DNA of 64,000 bases from Novosphingobium sp. TH158 (GTDB lineage: Bacteria > Pseudomonadota > Alphaproteobacteria > Sphingomonadales > Sphingomonadaceae). A program made the translations under genes and the position numbers. The stretch spans positions 62,001 to 126,000 of the forward strand of contig NZ_PKRT01000001.1 of assembly GCF_002855555.1 (NCBI RefSeq), read 5' to 3'. Below, piece after piece: positions 27,347-36,752 of the stretch (positions are counted from its first letter, which is position 1; every line of letters begins with the position of its first letter). The notes below the pieces were generated by a model. The model ran no database searches, was not told the origin of the DNA, and saw only the letters and a program-made list of their open reading frames with translations.

Positions 27347-28456
27347 TCACGGCGTGACGAGGTATTTCTCGCCCGTCGCCTTGGCGTTGTAGGCCATGGC
27401 GACATCGCGGGTCAGCATTTCGGCCAGCCCGATTTTCGCCTTGTAGTGGCTGGCGAAGGTCGTCGTCAGCCCGCCGATGACCTTGGCGGCAAGGCGCATC
27501 TGGCCTTCCACCCCCTGCTTGGCGAGGAAGGGGATCAGCAGCCAGCCCGATACGTCCCAGGCAAAACCCAGCGCGCCGCGGTTCAGCACGATGGGGCCCA
27601 GGTCCAGCGCGCCGTAGATGAAGACCTTCTTGGGCACGCTGGAGCCATAGCGGCTGTATTCCGCGCCGCGCGACGCCACCTGCTCCATCGCGCCCAGGAT
27701 TGTGCTGGCCATGGTGCCGCCGCCGATTGCATCGAAACCCAGCATCGCGCCGGTTGCCTCGATCGCGGCGACGAGGCTCGGCATGAAATCGTCCTTCGAG
27801 CTGTCGACCACGTATTGCGCGCCGATGCCCCGCAGGATTTCTGCCTGCGCCTCTGACCGGACCACGTTGACCAGCGGAATGCCTTCGGCCGCGCACAGCT
27901 TCACCAGCATCTGGCCAAGGTTCGATGCCGCGGCGGTGTGGACGATGCCGGTATAGCCATCAGCGCGCATGGTTTCGACAAAGCCCAGCGCGGTCAGCGG
28001 GTTGACGAAGGCGCCCGCGCCCTGCTCGGCGGTGATGTGATCGGGCAGAGGGATGCAGGCGCGCGAATCGGTAAGCGTGTGCGTTGCGTAAAGCGCCCCC
28101 GAGCGGCAGGCGACGCGCTTGCCGATCAGGCTTTGCGCATAGGCATCCTCACCCGCGGCGATCACCGTTCCGCAGCCTTCGGCGCCAACGTCCATCTTTT
28201 GCCCGACGCGCGCGGCCATGCCCTTCATGGCGATGGCGGGCATTTCTGCGACCAGTTTGCCGGGCGAATAGTCTGCACCCGCAAGGTCGGCCATGCCGAA
28301 CAGCAGGGCAAGGTCCGAAGGGTTGATCGGTGCGGCTTCCACCTTCACCAGAACTTCGGTGCCGGTAGGATCGGCAAAGGTCCGATCCTCTACCGCGACC
28401 GTCAGCTTGCCGTCTGAACCGAGTGTGGTGGTGACCTGCTGGCCCGAAGTGGTCAT
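27347..28456 (-). CDS. zinc-type / quinone oxidoreductase-like MDR dehydrogenase
   Basis: A 369-residue medium-chain dehydrogenase/reductase: EVLVKVEAAPINPSDLALLFG near the N-terminus, GAEGCGTVIAAGEDA, then a Rossmann region with HTAAASNLGQMLVKLCAAEGIPLVNVVRSEAQ. The usual structural zinc cysteine cluster is absent, which fits the quinone reductase/enoyl reductase branch. The divergence TAAASNLG in place of GxGxxG is noteworthy but common in this branch. It stands alone, convergent with the DUF3604 gene four bases away. Confidence 0.83.
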   Translation of the reverse strand: MTTSGQQVTTTLGSDGKLTVAVEDRTFADPTGTEVLVKVEAAPINPSDLALLFGMADLAGADYSPGKLVAEMPAIAMKGMAARVGQKMDVGAEGCGTVIAAGEDAYAQSLIGKRVACRSGALYATHTLTDSRACIPLPDHITAEQGAGAFVNPLTALGFVETMRADGYTGIVHTAAASNLGQMLVKLCAAEGIPLVNVVRSEAQAEILRGIGAQYVVDSSKDDFMPSLVAAIEATGAMLGFDAIGGGTMASTILGAMEQVASRGAEYSRYGSSVPKKVFIYGALDLGPIVLNRGALGFAWDVSGWLLIPFLAKQGVEGQMRLAAKVIGGLTTTFASHYKAKIGLAEMLTRDVAMAYNAKATGEKYLVTP

Positions 28457-28547
28457 CTGTGTCCTCCCCGCGGCTGGCCAAGGCGGCGCCGCTCAATAGC
28501 GCCAGATTGCTTCCTCGCCGCGTTCGCCGCAATGGAGAAAATTGCCC

Positions 28548-29294
28548 CTATTCGTCGGGATAGACGGCCCTGACGAAATAGAGCCCCTCGGGCGGGGCAT
28601 TGAGCCCCAGCGCCGTGCGATCCCTGGCTGCAAGCGCCTCGGCAACCTGCTCCTCCTGCCAGCGCCCCATCCCGACGAGGACCAGGCAGCCGACCATCGA
28701 GCGGACCTGGTGGTGCAGGAAGCTGCGCGCGGCGGCGTCGATCATCACGTGATCGCCCTCGCGCCGCACGTCCAGCCGGTCCAGCGTTTTGAGCGGCGAC
28801 TGCGCCTGGCAATGGACCGAGCGGAAGGTGGTGAAATCGTGCCGCCCGACCAGCGCCTGCGCGGCCCGGTGCATCGCCGCCGCATCGAGCGGTTGCGGCA
28901 CTTGCCAGGCGTGGTTGCGTTCCAGCGTCAGCGGGGCGCGGCGATTGGCGATGCGATAGACATAGGCCCTGCCGGTGCAGGAAAACCGGGCGTGCCAGTC
29001 ATCCGGCTTGACCTCGCAGGCCGTGACCGCGACCCGCGCCGGACGCATCAGCGCGTTCAGCGCTTCCATCAGGCGGAACGGCGCGATGTCCTTGGCGATA
29101 TCGACATGGGCGCGCATGGCCACGGCGTGAACGCCGGCATCGGTGCGGCCGGCAGCATGCATCGTCACCGCCTCGCCGGTTACGGCTCGGGCGGCATCTT
29201 CCACCGTCTGCTGCACCGATGGCCCGTGCGCCTGCCGCTGCAGGCCCATGAACTCGGTGCCGTCGAATTCGAGGGTCAGGGCGAAGCGGGTCAA
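28548..29294 (-). CDS. truA: tRNA pseudouridine(38-40) synthase TruA
   Basis: A 248-residue enzyme with catalytic Asp52 in [11 protein letters not shown], the family hallmark. It isomerises uridines 38-40 of the tRNA anticodon arm. [17 protein letters not shown] is the second conserved block. Its start overlaps the fmt stop (ATGA), so it is the downstream half of an fmt-truA operon. Confidence 0.95.
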   Translation of the reverse strand: MTRFALTLEFDGTEFMGLQRQAHGPSVQQTVEDAARAVTGEAVTMHAAGRTDAGVHAVAMRAHVDIAKDIAPFRLMEALNALMRPARVAVTACEVKPDDWHARFSCTGRAYVYRIANRRAPLTLERNHAWQVPQPLDAAAMHRAAQALVGRHDFTTFRSVHCQAQSPLKTLDRLDVRREGDHVMIDAAARSFLHHQVRSMVGCLVLVGMGRWQEEQVAEALAARDRTALGLNAPPEGLYFVRAVYPDE

Positions 29295-30193
29295 TCGATC
29301 CTCGTGCCCGCAGGGATGGGGCGTCCGCGCAGCAGGTCGGCGGTGGGCATGGCGGGCCGTCCGGCGCGCTGGATCAGGGTGGGGCGCAGCGCCCCGAAAT
29401 TGCAGGCGATGGTCAGCGCGTCATCCAGCGTGGTGCCGGCTGCGCCTGCGCGATTGACCACTTCGGCCGCGAGCACACGATAGCGTTCGCCATCCAGTTC
29501 GAACCAGGCCAGCGGGTGGAAGGCGCGCACCTGCCGCTCGGCGAATTCGGCATCATGGTGGAAATCGAGTCGGGTTTCGGCCTTGTCGATCTTCCTGGCA
29601 TAGGTGACGCCCTCGGCGGGTTGGGCGCGGGGCGGGTGGCCCGGAAGGTCCGCCAGCACCTCCACCATCAGCCGGGCACCGATCTCAGACAGTTCGGCAA
29701 GCAGTTCCGGCCCGGTCTTGCCATCGACATCGGTCTTCGCCTCGGCCATCACGGGGCCGGTATCCAGCCCGGCCTCCATCTGCATAATGCCGACGCCCGT
29801 CACCAGGTCCCCCGCCAGGATCGCGCGTTGCACCGGCGCCGCGCCGCGCCAGCGCGGCAGGATCGAGCCATGGACGTTGAGGCAGCCGTGCTTCGGCGCA
29901 TCGAGCACTGCCTGCGGCAGGATCAGGCCATAGGCGGCGACAACGGCGACGTCCGCCGCCAGCGCGGCAAAGTCTGCCTGCGCCTGCTCGTCGCGCAGGG
30001 AGAGGGGGGTGCGCACCTCGATCCCCAGTTCTTCGGCGACCTTGTGGACGGGGGAAGGCGTCAATTCCTTGCCCCGGCGGCCACCCGGTCGGGGCGGCTG
30101 GCTGTAGGCGGCGATCACCTCATGCCCTGCTGAAACCAGCGCCTTCAGCACCGGAACGGCAAAATCGGGGGTTCCCATGAAGATGATACGCAT
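29291..30193 (-). CDS. fmt: methionyl-tRNA formyltransferase
   Basis: A 300-residue enzyme that formylates initiator Met-tRNA. It opens [19 protein letters not shown] and has the folate-site signature [21 protein letters not shown]. The start is fixed by [11 protein letters not shown]. It pairs with truA by an ATGA overlap and is divergent from recR; def, its usual partner, lies just beyond recR on the other strand. Confidence 0.96.
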   Translation of the reverse strand: MRIIFMGTPDFAVPVLKALVSAGHEVIAAYSQPPRPGGRRGKELTPSPVHKVAEELGIEVRTPLSLRDEQAQADFAALAADVAVVAAYGLILPQAVLDAPKHGCLNVHGSILPRWRGAAPVQRAILAGDLVTGVGIMQMEAGLDTGPVMAEAKTDVDGKTGPELLAELSEIGARLMVEVLADLPGHPPRAQPAEGVTYARKIDKAETRLDFHHDAEFAERQVRAFHPLAWFELDGERYRVLAAEVVNRAGAAGTTLDDALTIACNFGALRPTLIQRAGRPAMPTADLLRGRPIPAGTRID

Positions 30194-30235
30194 GTGCTCT
30201 TTCCGTTCCCTGGCAAACGCCCTAAGCCTCGGCGC

Positions 30236-30832
30236 ATGGCATCGCAAGAGATCGAGGCACTGAGTTCCGCACTCGCCCGGCTTCCCGGGCTGGGGCCGCG
30301 TTCTGCGCGGCGCGCGGTGCTGTGGCTGGTAAAACGGCGCGAAACCGCGCTGGTGCAATTGCTGAAAGCGCTGGGCGACGTGCAGGAGCGGCTGGTGGAA
30401 TGCTCCACCTGCGGCAATGTCGATACCTGCAACCCCTGCGGCATCTGCGGCGATCCCCGGCGCGATGCGCGCTCGCTCTGCGTGGTGGAGGACGTGGCAG
30501 ACCTTTGGGCGCTTGATCGCGCGCGGCTGTTCACCGGCCGCTACCATGTGCTGGGCGGGCGGCTTTCGGCGCTGGAAGGCGTGCGGCCGGAAGACCTGTC
30601 GATCGGCAAGCTGCTCGAACGGGTCGAAGCGGGCGGCATCGACGAGGTAGTCCTTGCGATGAACGCCACCCTCGAAGGCCAGACCACCGCGCATTACATC
30701 GCCGAAAGGCTGGAAGGCATGCCCGTGCGCATCACCCAGCTGGCCCATGGCCTGCCGGTGGGGGGCGAGCTTGACTACCTGGACGAGGGCACTTTGGCCC
30801 AGGCGCTCAGGGCAAGGCGTCCTGTGGGTTGA
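30236..30832 (+). CDS. recR: recombination mediator RecR
   Basis: A 198-residue protein with N-terminal helix-hairpin-helix ([19 protein letters not shown]), a Cys4 zinc finger (Cys56, Cys59, Cys68, Cys71) and a Toprim domain starting [13 protein letters not shown]. RecR acts with RecF/RecO in loading RecA at gaps. The [13 protein letters not shown] start fits family length. It is followed by def after 31 bases. Confidence 0.95.
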   Translation: MASQEIEALSSALARLPGLGPRSARRAVLWLVKRRETALVQLLKALGDVQERLVECSTCGNVDTCNPCGICGDPRRDARSLCVVEDVADLWALDRARLFTGRYHVLGGRLSALEGVRPEDLSIGKLLERVEAGGIDEVVLAMNATLEGQTTAHYIAERLEGMPVRITQLAHGLPVGGELDYLDEGTLAQALRARRPVG

Positions 30833-30863
30833 TTGCGCGCGCTTGCGGCCCTATCTGGCGCCC

Positions 30864-31433
30864 ATGGCCATTCTCCCGATCCGCGAAATCCCCGATCCCA
30901 TCCTCAAGCAGGTGTCCGTGCCGGTCGATACCTTCGACGACCAGCTCAAGATCCTCGTCGCCGACATGTTCGAGACGATGTACGATGCCCCCGGCATCGG
31001 CCTTGCCGCCGTGCAGGTGGGCGTGCCGATCCGCCTGCTCGTGATCGACCTTCAGCCCGAGGACCCGGATGCGGAGCCGGAAGTCTGCACCGCCCACGGC
31101 GGGCACGAACACACGCACCAGCCGCTCAAGAAAGAGCCGCGGGTGTTCATCAATCCCGAAATTCTCGAAGCTTCGGAAGAGCATACGGTCTATTCCGAAG
31201 GCTGTCTCTCGGTTCCCGAGATCTACGCCGATGTCGAGCGGCCCAGCCGCATCCGCGCGCGCTGGCAGGATCTTGATGGCAAGGTCCATGAAGAGGAGAT
31301 GGAAGGCTTGCTTGCCATCTGCCTGCAGCACGAGATGGATCACCTGGAAGGCGTGGTCTTCATCGACCATCTTAGCCGCCTGAAGCGGCAGATGGCGATC
31401 AAGAAGCTGGAAAAGCTGCGCAAGGCCGCCTGA
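30864..31433 (+). CDS. def: peptide deformylase
   Basis: A 189-residue metalloenzyme with the three PDF motifs: [10 protein letters not shown] (44-53), EGCLSVP with Cys114, and QHEMDH with His156, Glu157, His160. It removes the formyl group from nascent proteins. Between motifs 1 and 2 there is a longer, His-rich loop (about 68-90, HGGHEHTHQ) than in the E. coli enzyme. It follows recR and likely shares its transcript. Confidence 0.95.
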   Translation: MAILPIREIPDPILKQVSVPVDTFDDQLKILVADMFETMYDAPGIGLAAVQVGVPIRLLVIDLQPEDPDAEPEVCTAHGGHEHTHQPLKKEPRVFINPEILEASEEHTVYSEGCLSVPEIYADVERPSRIRARWQDLDGKVHEEEMEGLLAICLQHEMDHLEGVVFIDHLSRLKRQMAIKKLEKLRKAA

Positions 31434-31440
31434 CGGCCGC

Positions 31441-31851
31441 TCAGCTTTCTGCGTGAACCTCGCGGTTAAGCGCGGTCAGCGCGGCGCGGCAGGCTTCCTC
31501 GCATTCGCGGCACATCTGCGCGCAGCGGCGGCAGTGCGGGTTGTTGTGCTGCGCGCATTCCATGCCGCAGACGGTGCAGGCCTCGATGCAGACCGCCAGG
31601 ATGGAACGGATCAGGTTGCGGTCGTGCCCGGTGCGGCGCATCCCGGCGCGGGCCATCAGCGTGCAGACATCCGAGCAATCGAGGCACAGGCGGATGCACT
31701 GGCTCATGTCCATGGCTTCGGCCAGGCAGGCATCGGCGCAGGAATTGCAGATGGCGGCGCAATCGACGGCGTGCTTGACCGCCGTGCCAAGCGTGGAGTT
31801 GTAATCGCTCCCGACCTGCGGGTGTTCGGAAATCATGGCTTCGATGGACAT
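31441..31851 (-). CDS. Cys-rich four-helix bundle copper-binding protein (DUF326/Csp-like)
   Basis: A 136-residue protein with 17 cysteines in CxxxC and CxxC spacing along predicted helices (for example CAAICNSCADAC, CIEACTVCGMEC, CRRCAQMCRECEEAC). This is the pattern of Csp copper-storage proteins, whose helical bundle core is lined with thiolates binding Cu(I). No Tat or Sec signal is seen, so it resembles the cytosolic Csp3 type. The start MSIEAMISEHP was chosen; the longer open frame enters the rmuC promoter region. It is convergent with def and divergent from rmuC. No copper pump or regulator is adjacent. Confidence 0.86.
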   Translation of the reverse strand: MSIEAMISEHPQVGSDYNSTLGTAVKHAVDCAAICNSCADACLAEAMDMSQCIRLCLDCSDVCTLMARAGMRRTGHDRNLIRSILAVCIEACTVCGMECAQHNNPHCRRCAQMCRECEEACRAALTALNREVHAES

Positions 31852-31958
31852 GGGGCGGACTCCTGTGGGGGAGGGCAAACCGGTGAACGCCACGCGCGTT
31901 CCACAGCTTGCTGCAACCTCCCCTTGCACGCGGCGGCGTTCGGTATATGTTCCGGCGA

Positions 31959-33314
31959 ATGGACATTCCTTCGCTTGTCGCCATCATTGCCTGTCTCGCC
32001 ATCGGCCTGGCGCTCGGCTGGTTCCTTGGAGGCCGCCCGGCCGCAGACCTGCGCGCGCGGCTGGCCGATGCCGAACAGGCGGCAAAATCGCGCGAGGAGG
32101 AATTCCGCCGCGCGATCAAGGAACTGGGCGATGCCTCGATCCGCGTCGCGACGCTTGAGGCCAACGCCGCCGCCTTCGAGGAAACCAAGCGCTCGCTGAT
32201 CGAGGCGCAGGAGAACCTCAAGAGGGAGTTCGAGGCGGCAGGGGCGAAGATCCTGGGGCAGGCGCAGGCCGCGCTGCTTGAGCGCGCCGAACAGCGCTTT
32301 ACCGAAAGCGAGAAGCAGAGCGCGGAACGGCTCAAGGCGCTGCTGGCGCCGGTGGACCAGCGTCTGCGTTCCTACGAAGAACAGGTGGGCGCGCTGGAAA
32401 AGCAGCGAGTCGATGCCTTCGGCCATCTTTTCGGCCAGATCGAGCAGCTGCGCATGGGGCAGGAAAAGGTGCGCGAGGAAGCCGCGCGGCTCGGCAATTC
32501 ACTGCGCAATGCCCCCAAGGCGCGCGGTCGCTGGGGCGAACAGCAGCTGAAGAACCTGCTCGAACAGTGCGGGCTGTCGGAACATACCGACTTTGTGACC
32601 GAGCACTCGGTCGATACTGCCGAAGGCCGCCTGCGGCCCGATGCAGTGGTGCGTATCCCGGGACAGAAGAGCCTGATCATCGACGCCAAGGTCTCGCTCA
32701 ATGCATACCAGGATGCCTTCGCCGCCGATAATGAGGATGATCGCATCCGCTTCCTCGCTGCCCATGCGGCTTCGATGCGCAACCATGTGCAGCAGCTTGG
32801 CGCCAAGGCCTATCACGCGCAGTTCGAAGAAGCGCCCGACTATGTGGTGATGTTTGTGCCGGGCGAACATTTCGTCGCCGCCGCGCTCGAACACGATCCG
32901 GACCTGTGGAATTTCGCGTTCGATCGCCGGGTGCTGCTGGCCACGCCGACCAACCTTGTCGCCATTGCCCGCACGGTCGCCATGGTCTGGACGCAGGACA
33001 AGCTGGCGCAGGAGGCGATGGAGATCGGGCGACTGGGGACCGAGATCTACGAACGGATCGCCACGGCCGGCGAACACCTGAAGGGCGTCGGCGCCGGGCT
33101 GGACCGCGCCGTGCGCAAGTACAACGATTTCGTCGGCTCGTTCGAGCGCAACGTCCAAAGTTCGGCCCGCAAGCTGCGCGACAAGGGCGTGGCGATCGGC
33201 AAGCGCGAGGTTGAGGACGTGCCGCTGGTGGAAGCCCAGCCGCGCCATGGCGAGGTTACCGAAGCGGCCGCGCTGCCGCCTGCCGGTGCCGCCAATGACG
33301 AGGCTGCGGCCTAG
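31959..33314 (+). CDS. rmuC: DNA recombination protein RmuC
   Basis: A 451-residue protein with an N-terminal transmembrane helix (about 6-24), a long coiled coil (about 30-190, LADAEQAAKSREEEFRRAI) and the RmuC nuclease-like core: APKARGRWGEQQLKNLLEQCGL, DAVVRIPGQKSLIIDAKVSLNAY, VMFVPGEHFVAAALEHDPDL. RmuC limits inverted-repeat rearrangement. An in-frame ATG four codons upstream is an alternative start. It overlaps the 3' end of the META-domain gene by four bases. Confidence 0.93.
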   Translation: MDIPSLVAIIACLAIGLALGWFLGGRPAADLRARLADAEQAAKSREEEFRRAIKELGDASIRVATLEANAAAFEETKRSLIEAQENLKREFEAAGAKILGQAQAALLERAEQRFTESEKQSAERLKALLAPVDQRLRSYEEQVGALEKQRVDAFGHLFGQIEQLRMGQEKVREEAARLGNSLRNAPKARGRWGEQQLKNLLEQCGLSEHTDFVTEHSVDTAEGRLRPDAVVRIPGQKSLIIDAKVSLNAYQDAFAADNEDDRIRFLAAHAASMRNHVQQLGAKAYHAQFEEAPDYVVMFVPGEHFVAAALEHDPDLWNFAFDRRVLLATPTNLVAIARTVAMVWTQDKLAQEAMEIGRLGTEIYERIATAGEHLKGVGAGLDRAVRKYNDFVGSFERNVQSSARKLRDKGVAIGKREVEDVPLVEAQPRHGEVTEAAALPPAGAANDEAAA

Positions 33315-33718
33315 TCAGCCGGCGGCGTTCCGGCGCGGGTGAATACCGCGTTGTGGCCAGCACCGGTGATGGTCAGGCGGTGGTGCAGCACGGCCATGCG
33401 CGGGCGCGAGGTGAGCAGGGTGGACAGCGCCTGTTCCTGCGCCATCAGCCCTTCGCAGTACATCCGCGTGCCGACCAGCCCGTCGACCACCAGCTTGCCG
33501 CCTTCCAGCTTCCATTCGCTGCCCATGCCGTTGCAGCCGACCGAGGCGCTGAGGCGGTTGCCGGAAAACGACAGGCGGGCGCGATCGTTGCTGACCTTTG
33601 CCCCGTCGAGCGTGGTTAGCTGCCAGCTGGTATCGCGCAGACGCGCAACTGTGGCGCTGGGCGGCGGTGCGCAGGCGATGAGCACGGGCAGGGCGAGCAG
33701 GAAGGCCTTGATCTTCAT
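33311..33718 (-). CDS. META-domain lipoprotein (HslJ-like)
   Basis: A 135-residue small lipoprotein with lipobox VLIAC (Cys at residue 16) after a short hydrophobic leader. The META domain signature is visible: DTSWQLTTLDG, LSFSGNRLSASVGCNGMGSEWKLEGGKL, and AVLHHRLTITGAG. HslJ-type proteins are envelope or heat-stress proteins of unclear biochemistry. It is a single gene between rmuC and the rRNA/tRNA methyltransferase. Confidence 0.87.
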   Translation of the reverse strand: MKIKAFLLALPVLIACAPPPSATVARLRDTSWQLTTLDGAKVSNDRARLSFSGNRLSASVGCNGMGSEWKLEGGKLVVDGLVGTRMYCEGLMAQEQALSTLLTSRPRMAVLHHRLTITGAGHNAVFTRAGTPPAD

Positions 33719-33766
33719 GGCGGCAGGTTGTGCGCGCGCACCTGATCGCAGGCTGAACGGGCTGGC

Positions 33767-34567
33767 TCAGCGGTCGAGCGCGTCAAGCACCTCGTAAGCC
33801 AGCACGGCTCCGGCGACCGCCGCGTTAAGGCTGTCGGCGCGGCCCTTCATCGGCATGGTCACGCGCAGGTCGCAGGCCAGTTCGTATTCCTCTGGCAGGC
33901 CGCGCGATTCGTTGCCGATCAGGATGAAGCAGGGCGCGGCATAGGGCGCGCCGCGATAGGGCACGGCATCGCGCAGGCTGGCTGCGACCAGCTGGCCGGG
34001 GCCGGCGCGCAGCCAGGCGATGAACTCGTCCCAGCGGGCCTGCGCCACCTTCTGCGTGAACACCGCACCCATGCTGGCGCGCACGGCTTCGACCGAGAAG
34101 GGATCGGCGCAGTCGTCGATCAGGATCAGGCCGCCGGCACCCACGGCATCGCCGGTACGCAGCATGGTGCCCAGGTTGCCCGGATCGCGCAGCGCCTGCG
34201 CGACCAGCCAGATCTTCGCGCTGTCGCGTTCGATGCTCTCGATCCGGGTGTCGAATTCGGCAAAGACCCCGGCCACGGCCTGCGGGTTGTCCTTGCCGGT
34301 GATCTTGCCGAGGATGTCCTCGCTCGTTTCGATAACCTCGCCGCCCGCAGCCACGACATCGGACTCCAGCGCGGAGAGCAGCGGGTGGGGATCGCGCCGC
34401 TCGGCCATGACCAGGATTTCCGGCAGGTGGCCGCATTCGCGCGCGTCGGTCAGCAGCCGCAGGCCCTCGGCCAGGAACTTGCCAGCGGCCTTGCGGTGCT
34501 TCTTTTCGCGCAGCGAGCGCAGGAACTTGACCGTGGGATTGGAAAATCCGGTGATCTGGCGACGCAA
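33767..34567 (-). CDS. TrmH/SpoU family RNA 2'-O-methyltransferase
   Basis: A 266-residue SPOUT enzyme. The N-terminal substrate-binding domain contains KFLRSLREKKHRKAAGKFLAEGLRLL; the catalytic knot has ALRDPGNLGTMLRTGDAVGAGGLIL, FILIGNESRGLPEE and MKGRADSLNAAVAGAVLAYE (motifs 1-3). It likely methylates a ribose in rRNA or tRNA; the exact target cannot be told. A TTG start four bases past the HPr stop fits family length; the frame continues upstream only through the HPr gene. It is the last gene of the PTS cluster. Confidence 0.88.
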   Translation of the reverse strand: MRRQITGFSNPTVKFLRSLREKKHRKAAGKFLAEGLRLLTDARECGHLPEILVMAERRDPHPLLSALESDVVAAGGEVIETSEDILGKITGKDNPQAVAGVFAEFDTRIESIERDSAKIWLVAQALRDPGNLGTMLRTGDAVGAGGLILIDDCADPFSVEAVRASMGAVFTQKVAQARWDEFIAWLRAGPGQLVAASLRDAVPYRGAPYAAPCFILIGNESRGLPEEYELACDLRVTMPMKGRADSLNAAVAGAVLAYEVLDALDR

Positions 34568-34571
34568 GCGG

Positions 34572-34850
34572 TCAGTCCTCGCCGAAGCCGTCCAGCACCA
34601 GGCCGACCAGCTTGGGCATGATGGTTTCCGCACCATCGCCGCGCGCGACGATCTCGATCGTATCGCCCTTGGCCGCGCCCAGCATCATCAGGCCGAGGAT
34701 GGAGGCGCCGTTCGCTTCGTTGCCGTCCTTGTGCACCGATACGGAAACGGCCGGCGGCAGCTTTGCCACGAAGTTGACGAACTTGGCGCTCGCCCGGGCG
34801 TGCAGGCCACGCTGGTTGACGATTTCTACCGTCTCGCGAAGTTCCCCCAT
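34572..34850 (-). CDS. ptsH: phosphocarrier protein HPr
   Basis: A 92-residue HPr with phospho-His17 in RGLHARASAKF and the regulatory Ser50 in NGASILGLMML, the site used by HPr kinase. It is the phosphocarrier of the regulatory (nitrogen-type) PTS; no sugar permease is present. It sits five bases after the EIIA gene. Enzyme I, which often follows, is missing here and replaced by an RNA methyltransferase gene. Confidence 0.95.
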   Translation of the reverse strand: MGELRETVEIVNQRGLHARASAKFVNFVAKLPPAVSVSVHKDGNEANGASILGLMMLGAAKGDTIEIVARGDGAETIMPKLVGLVLDGFGED

Positions 34851-34855
34851 TCGCT

Positions 34856-35260
34856 TCAGGCCTCCTGCCCCAGAAATTCGGAAGCAACCGTGATGTAGTT
34901 ACGCCCCGCCTCACGCGCGGCGGCAACCGCGCCGACCACGTCCATCGTCTTGCGCGCACCGGCCAGGCGGATGAGCATCGGCAGGTTGATCCCGGCGATC
35001 ACTTCGACTTCGCCCGCGCGCAGCAGCGAGATGGCAAGGTTGGAAGGGGTGCCGCCGAACAGGTCGGTGAGGATGATCACCCCGCTGCCGGAATCGACCT
35101 TGCGGACGGCATCGGCAATGTCCTTGCGGCGCTTTTCCATGTCGTCATTGGGTGCGATGCAGATCGTCGCCACGGCTTCCTGCCGCCCGACAACGTGTTC
35201 CATCGCATAGACGAATTCGACCGCGAGGGCGCCGTGGGTAACCAGAATCAGCCCGATCAT
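34856..35260 (-). CDS. PTS EIIA of the mannose family
   Basis: A 134-residue mannose-type EIIA with the phospho-His9 in GLILVTHGALAVEF and the dimer segment IILTDLFGGTPSNLA. In alphaproteobacteria this protein works in a regulatory PTS without membrane components. The MIGLILVTHG start was chosen as it is the family N-terminus. It lies between rapZ (64 bases upstream) and ptsH (5 bases downstream). Confidence 0.94.
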   Translation of the reverse strand: MIGLILVTHGALAVEFVYAMEHVVGRQEAVATICIAPNDDMEKRRKDIADAVRKVDSGSGVIILTDLFGGTPSNLAISLLRAGEVEVIAGINLPMLIRLAGARKTMDVVGAVAAAREAGRNYITVASEFLGQEA

Positions 35261-35324
35261 GTGAGGTCCCAAACGCGAATTGACGGGCGCAAATGGGCTT
35301 GTTCAGATCGAAATTCAATAGGCT

Positions 35325-36266
35325 TCATGGCCGATTGCCACCGCCTTCCACGATATTCGCCGCGCGCGAGCCGAGATTGCGGTGGTGCAGGGTGGGGGCA
35401 TAGCCCGCGCGGCGCAGCGCCTCGCCGATCTGCTCGGCGGTGAACACCGAGCGGTGCCGCCCGCCGGTGCAGCCGAAGGCGATGTGGACATAGGCCTTGC
35501 CCTGCGCTTCGTAGCGCGGGATCAGCGTCAGCAGCAGGTCGCGCATCTGGGCAAAGGCCGTGTCGAAAGCGGGATCCTGGCGGATGTGTGCGCCCACCGC
35601 CTCGTCCTTGCCGGTCAGCGGGCGCAGCGATTCCACCCAGTGCGGATTGTCGAGGAAACGCATGTCGAACACCAGGTCGGCCACGGGGGGCATCCCGCGC
35701 GAGAAGCCGAAGCTGGAGACGGTAATCGTCATGCCCTGATCGGAGACAGGCGCGAAGCGCTCGCGCACCTGCTGCTGCAGGTCGTTGGTCGACATGTCGG
35801 TGGTCACGATCACCATGTCCGCCCAGCGGCGCAGCGGCTCCATCAGCTCGCGCTCGGCGGCGATGCCCGATGCGGCGGGCATGTCGGCGGCCAGAGGGTG
35901 GCGGCGGCGGGTTTCGTTGTAGCGCCGTTCCAGTTCCTGCCCCGAACAGTCGAGGAACAGCGTGCTCACCTCAAGATCGGTGCGGTCGGCCAGGCGCTTC
36001 ACCCGGTCGATGATGGCGTGCGGATCGAAGCCGCGGGTGCGCGAATCGAACCCGATGGCCAGTGGCGGGCGCAGCCCTTCGGCGGTCTCAGCCGGTTTGC
36101 CGATCAGCTGGCCGAGCATGCGGATCGGGAAATTGTCGATCGTTTCCCAGCCAAGGTCTTCCAGGACGCGCAGGGCCGTGGTCTTGCCCGCGCCAAGCAG
36201 GCCCGTGACAAGCAGCACGCGCTGGCGGCTTTCCGGTGATTCGGCGGCAGTCTGGCGATTGGGCAT
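35325..36266 (-). CDS. rapZ: RNase adapter / nucleotide-binding protein RapZ
   Basis: A 313-residue P-loop protein with Walker A TGLLGAGKTT (21-30), DLGWETIDNFPI, and the C-terminal GCTGGRHRSV that characterises RapZ (YvcJ/YhbJ). In enterobacteria RapZ binds sRNAs and controls GlmS; its place between hprK and EIIA suggests a PTS-linked role here. The MPNRQTAAES start was chosen over one 13 codons earlier. The P-loop has Leu-Leu where the E. coli protein has a Ser. Confidence 0.94.
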   Translation of the reverse strand: MPNRQTAAESPESRQRVLLVTGLLGAGKTTALRVLEDLGWETIDNFPIRMLGQLIGKPAETAEGLRPPLAIGFDSRTRGFDPHAIIDRVKRLADRTDLEVSTLFLDCSGQELERRYNETRRRHPLAADMPAASGIAAERELMEPLRRWADMVIVTTDMSTNDLQQQVRERFAPVSDQGMTITVSSFGFSRGMPPVADLVFDMRFLDNPHWVESLRPLTGKDEAVGAHIRQDPAFDTAFAQMRDLLLTLIPRYEAQGKAYVHIAFGCTGGRHRSVFTAEQIGEALRRAGYAPTLHHRNLGSRAANIVEGGGNRP

Positions 36267-36332
36267 GGGACATGCTGTTTGCGCGCGGGCGCGTGGCTTG
36301 TCCACTGTCCAACGGGTCAGGGGGCAGGTCGA

Positions 36333-36752
36333 TCAGCCGAGCCCGTACTTCTCCAGCGCCAGTTCCGCGCGCAGGGGGAGGACCGGGCTTTCCGGCCAGA
36401 GGCGCACGAGGGGGAGCGCGGCACCGCCACGCTCGCAGGGCTCGGCCGCGTCGATAAAGCGCGGCGCTTCAGGATCGAGCACGATCACCAGCGCGACGGG
36501 AACATCGGCAGTGCAGGGCATCTCGACCAGCCCGACATTGCGCACCTCGATCAGGCCGGCAATGGCCGGGGCGGGGCTGGCGAACAGGCGGTCGTCACGC
36601 CGGGCAAGGGCAATGCCGTCATCGCCCACCAGCTGCGCCCCCCGGTCAATCAGCGCGAGCGCGAGGCTGGACTTGCCCGAGCCCGGTGCGCCTTCAATCA
36701 GCACGCCGCGGCCACCGATGCCGACGCAGCTCGCCTGGTGCAGCGCACTCAC
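36333..36752 (-). CDS. hprK: short HPr kinase/phosphorylase
   Basis: A 139-residue protein equal to the catalytic C-terminal domain of HprK: Walker A EGAPGSGKSS with Lys27, and LVGDDG (41-46). The N-terminal domain of the firmicute enzyme is missing, as is normal in alphaproteobacteria. It phosphorylates Ser50 of HPr. Its ATG overlaps the chvG stop, so the sensor kinase and HprK are coupled. Confidence 0.93.
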   Translation of the reverse strand: MSALHQASCVGIGGRGVLIEGAPGSGKSSLALALIDRGAQLVGDDGIALARRDDRLFASPAPAIAGLIEVRNVGLVEMPCTADVPVALVIVLDPEAPRFIDAAEPCERGGAALPLVRLWPESPVLPLRAELALEKYGLG

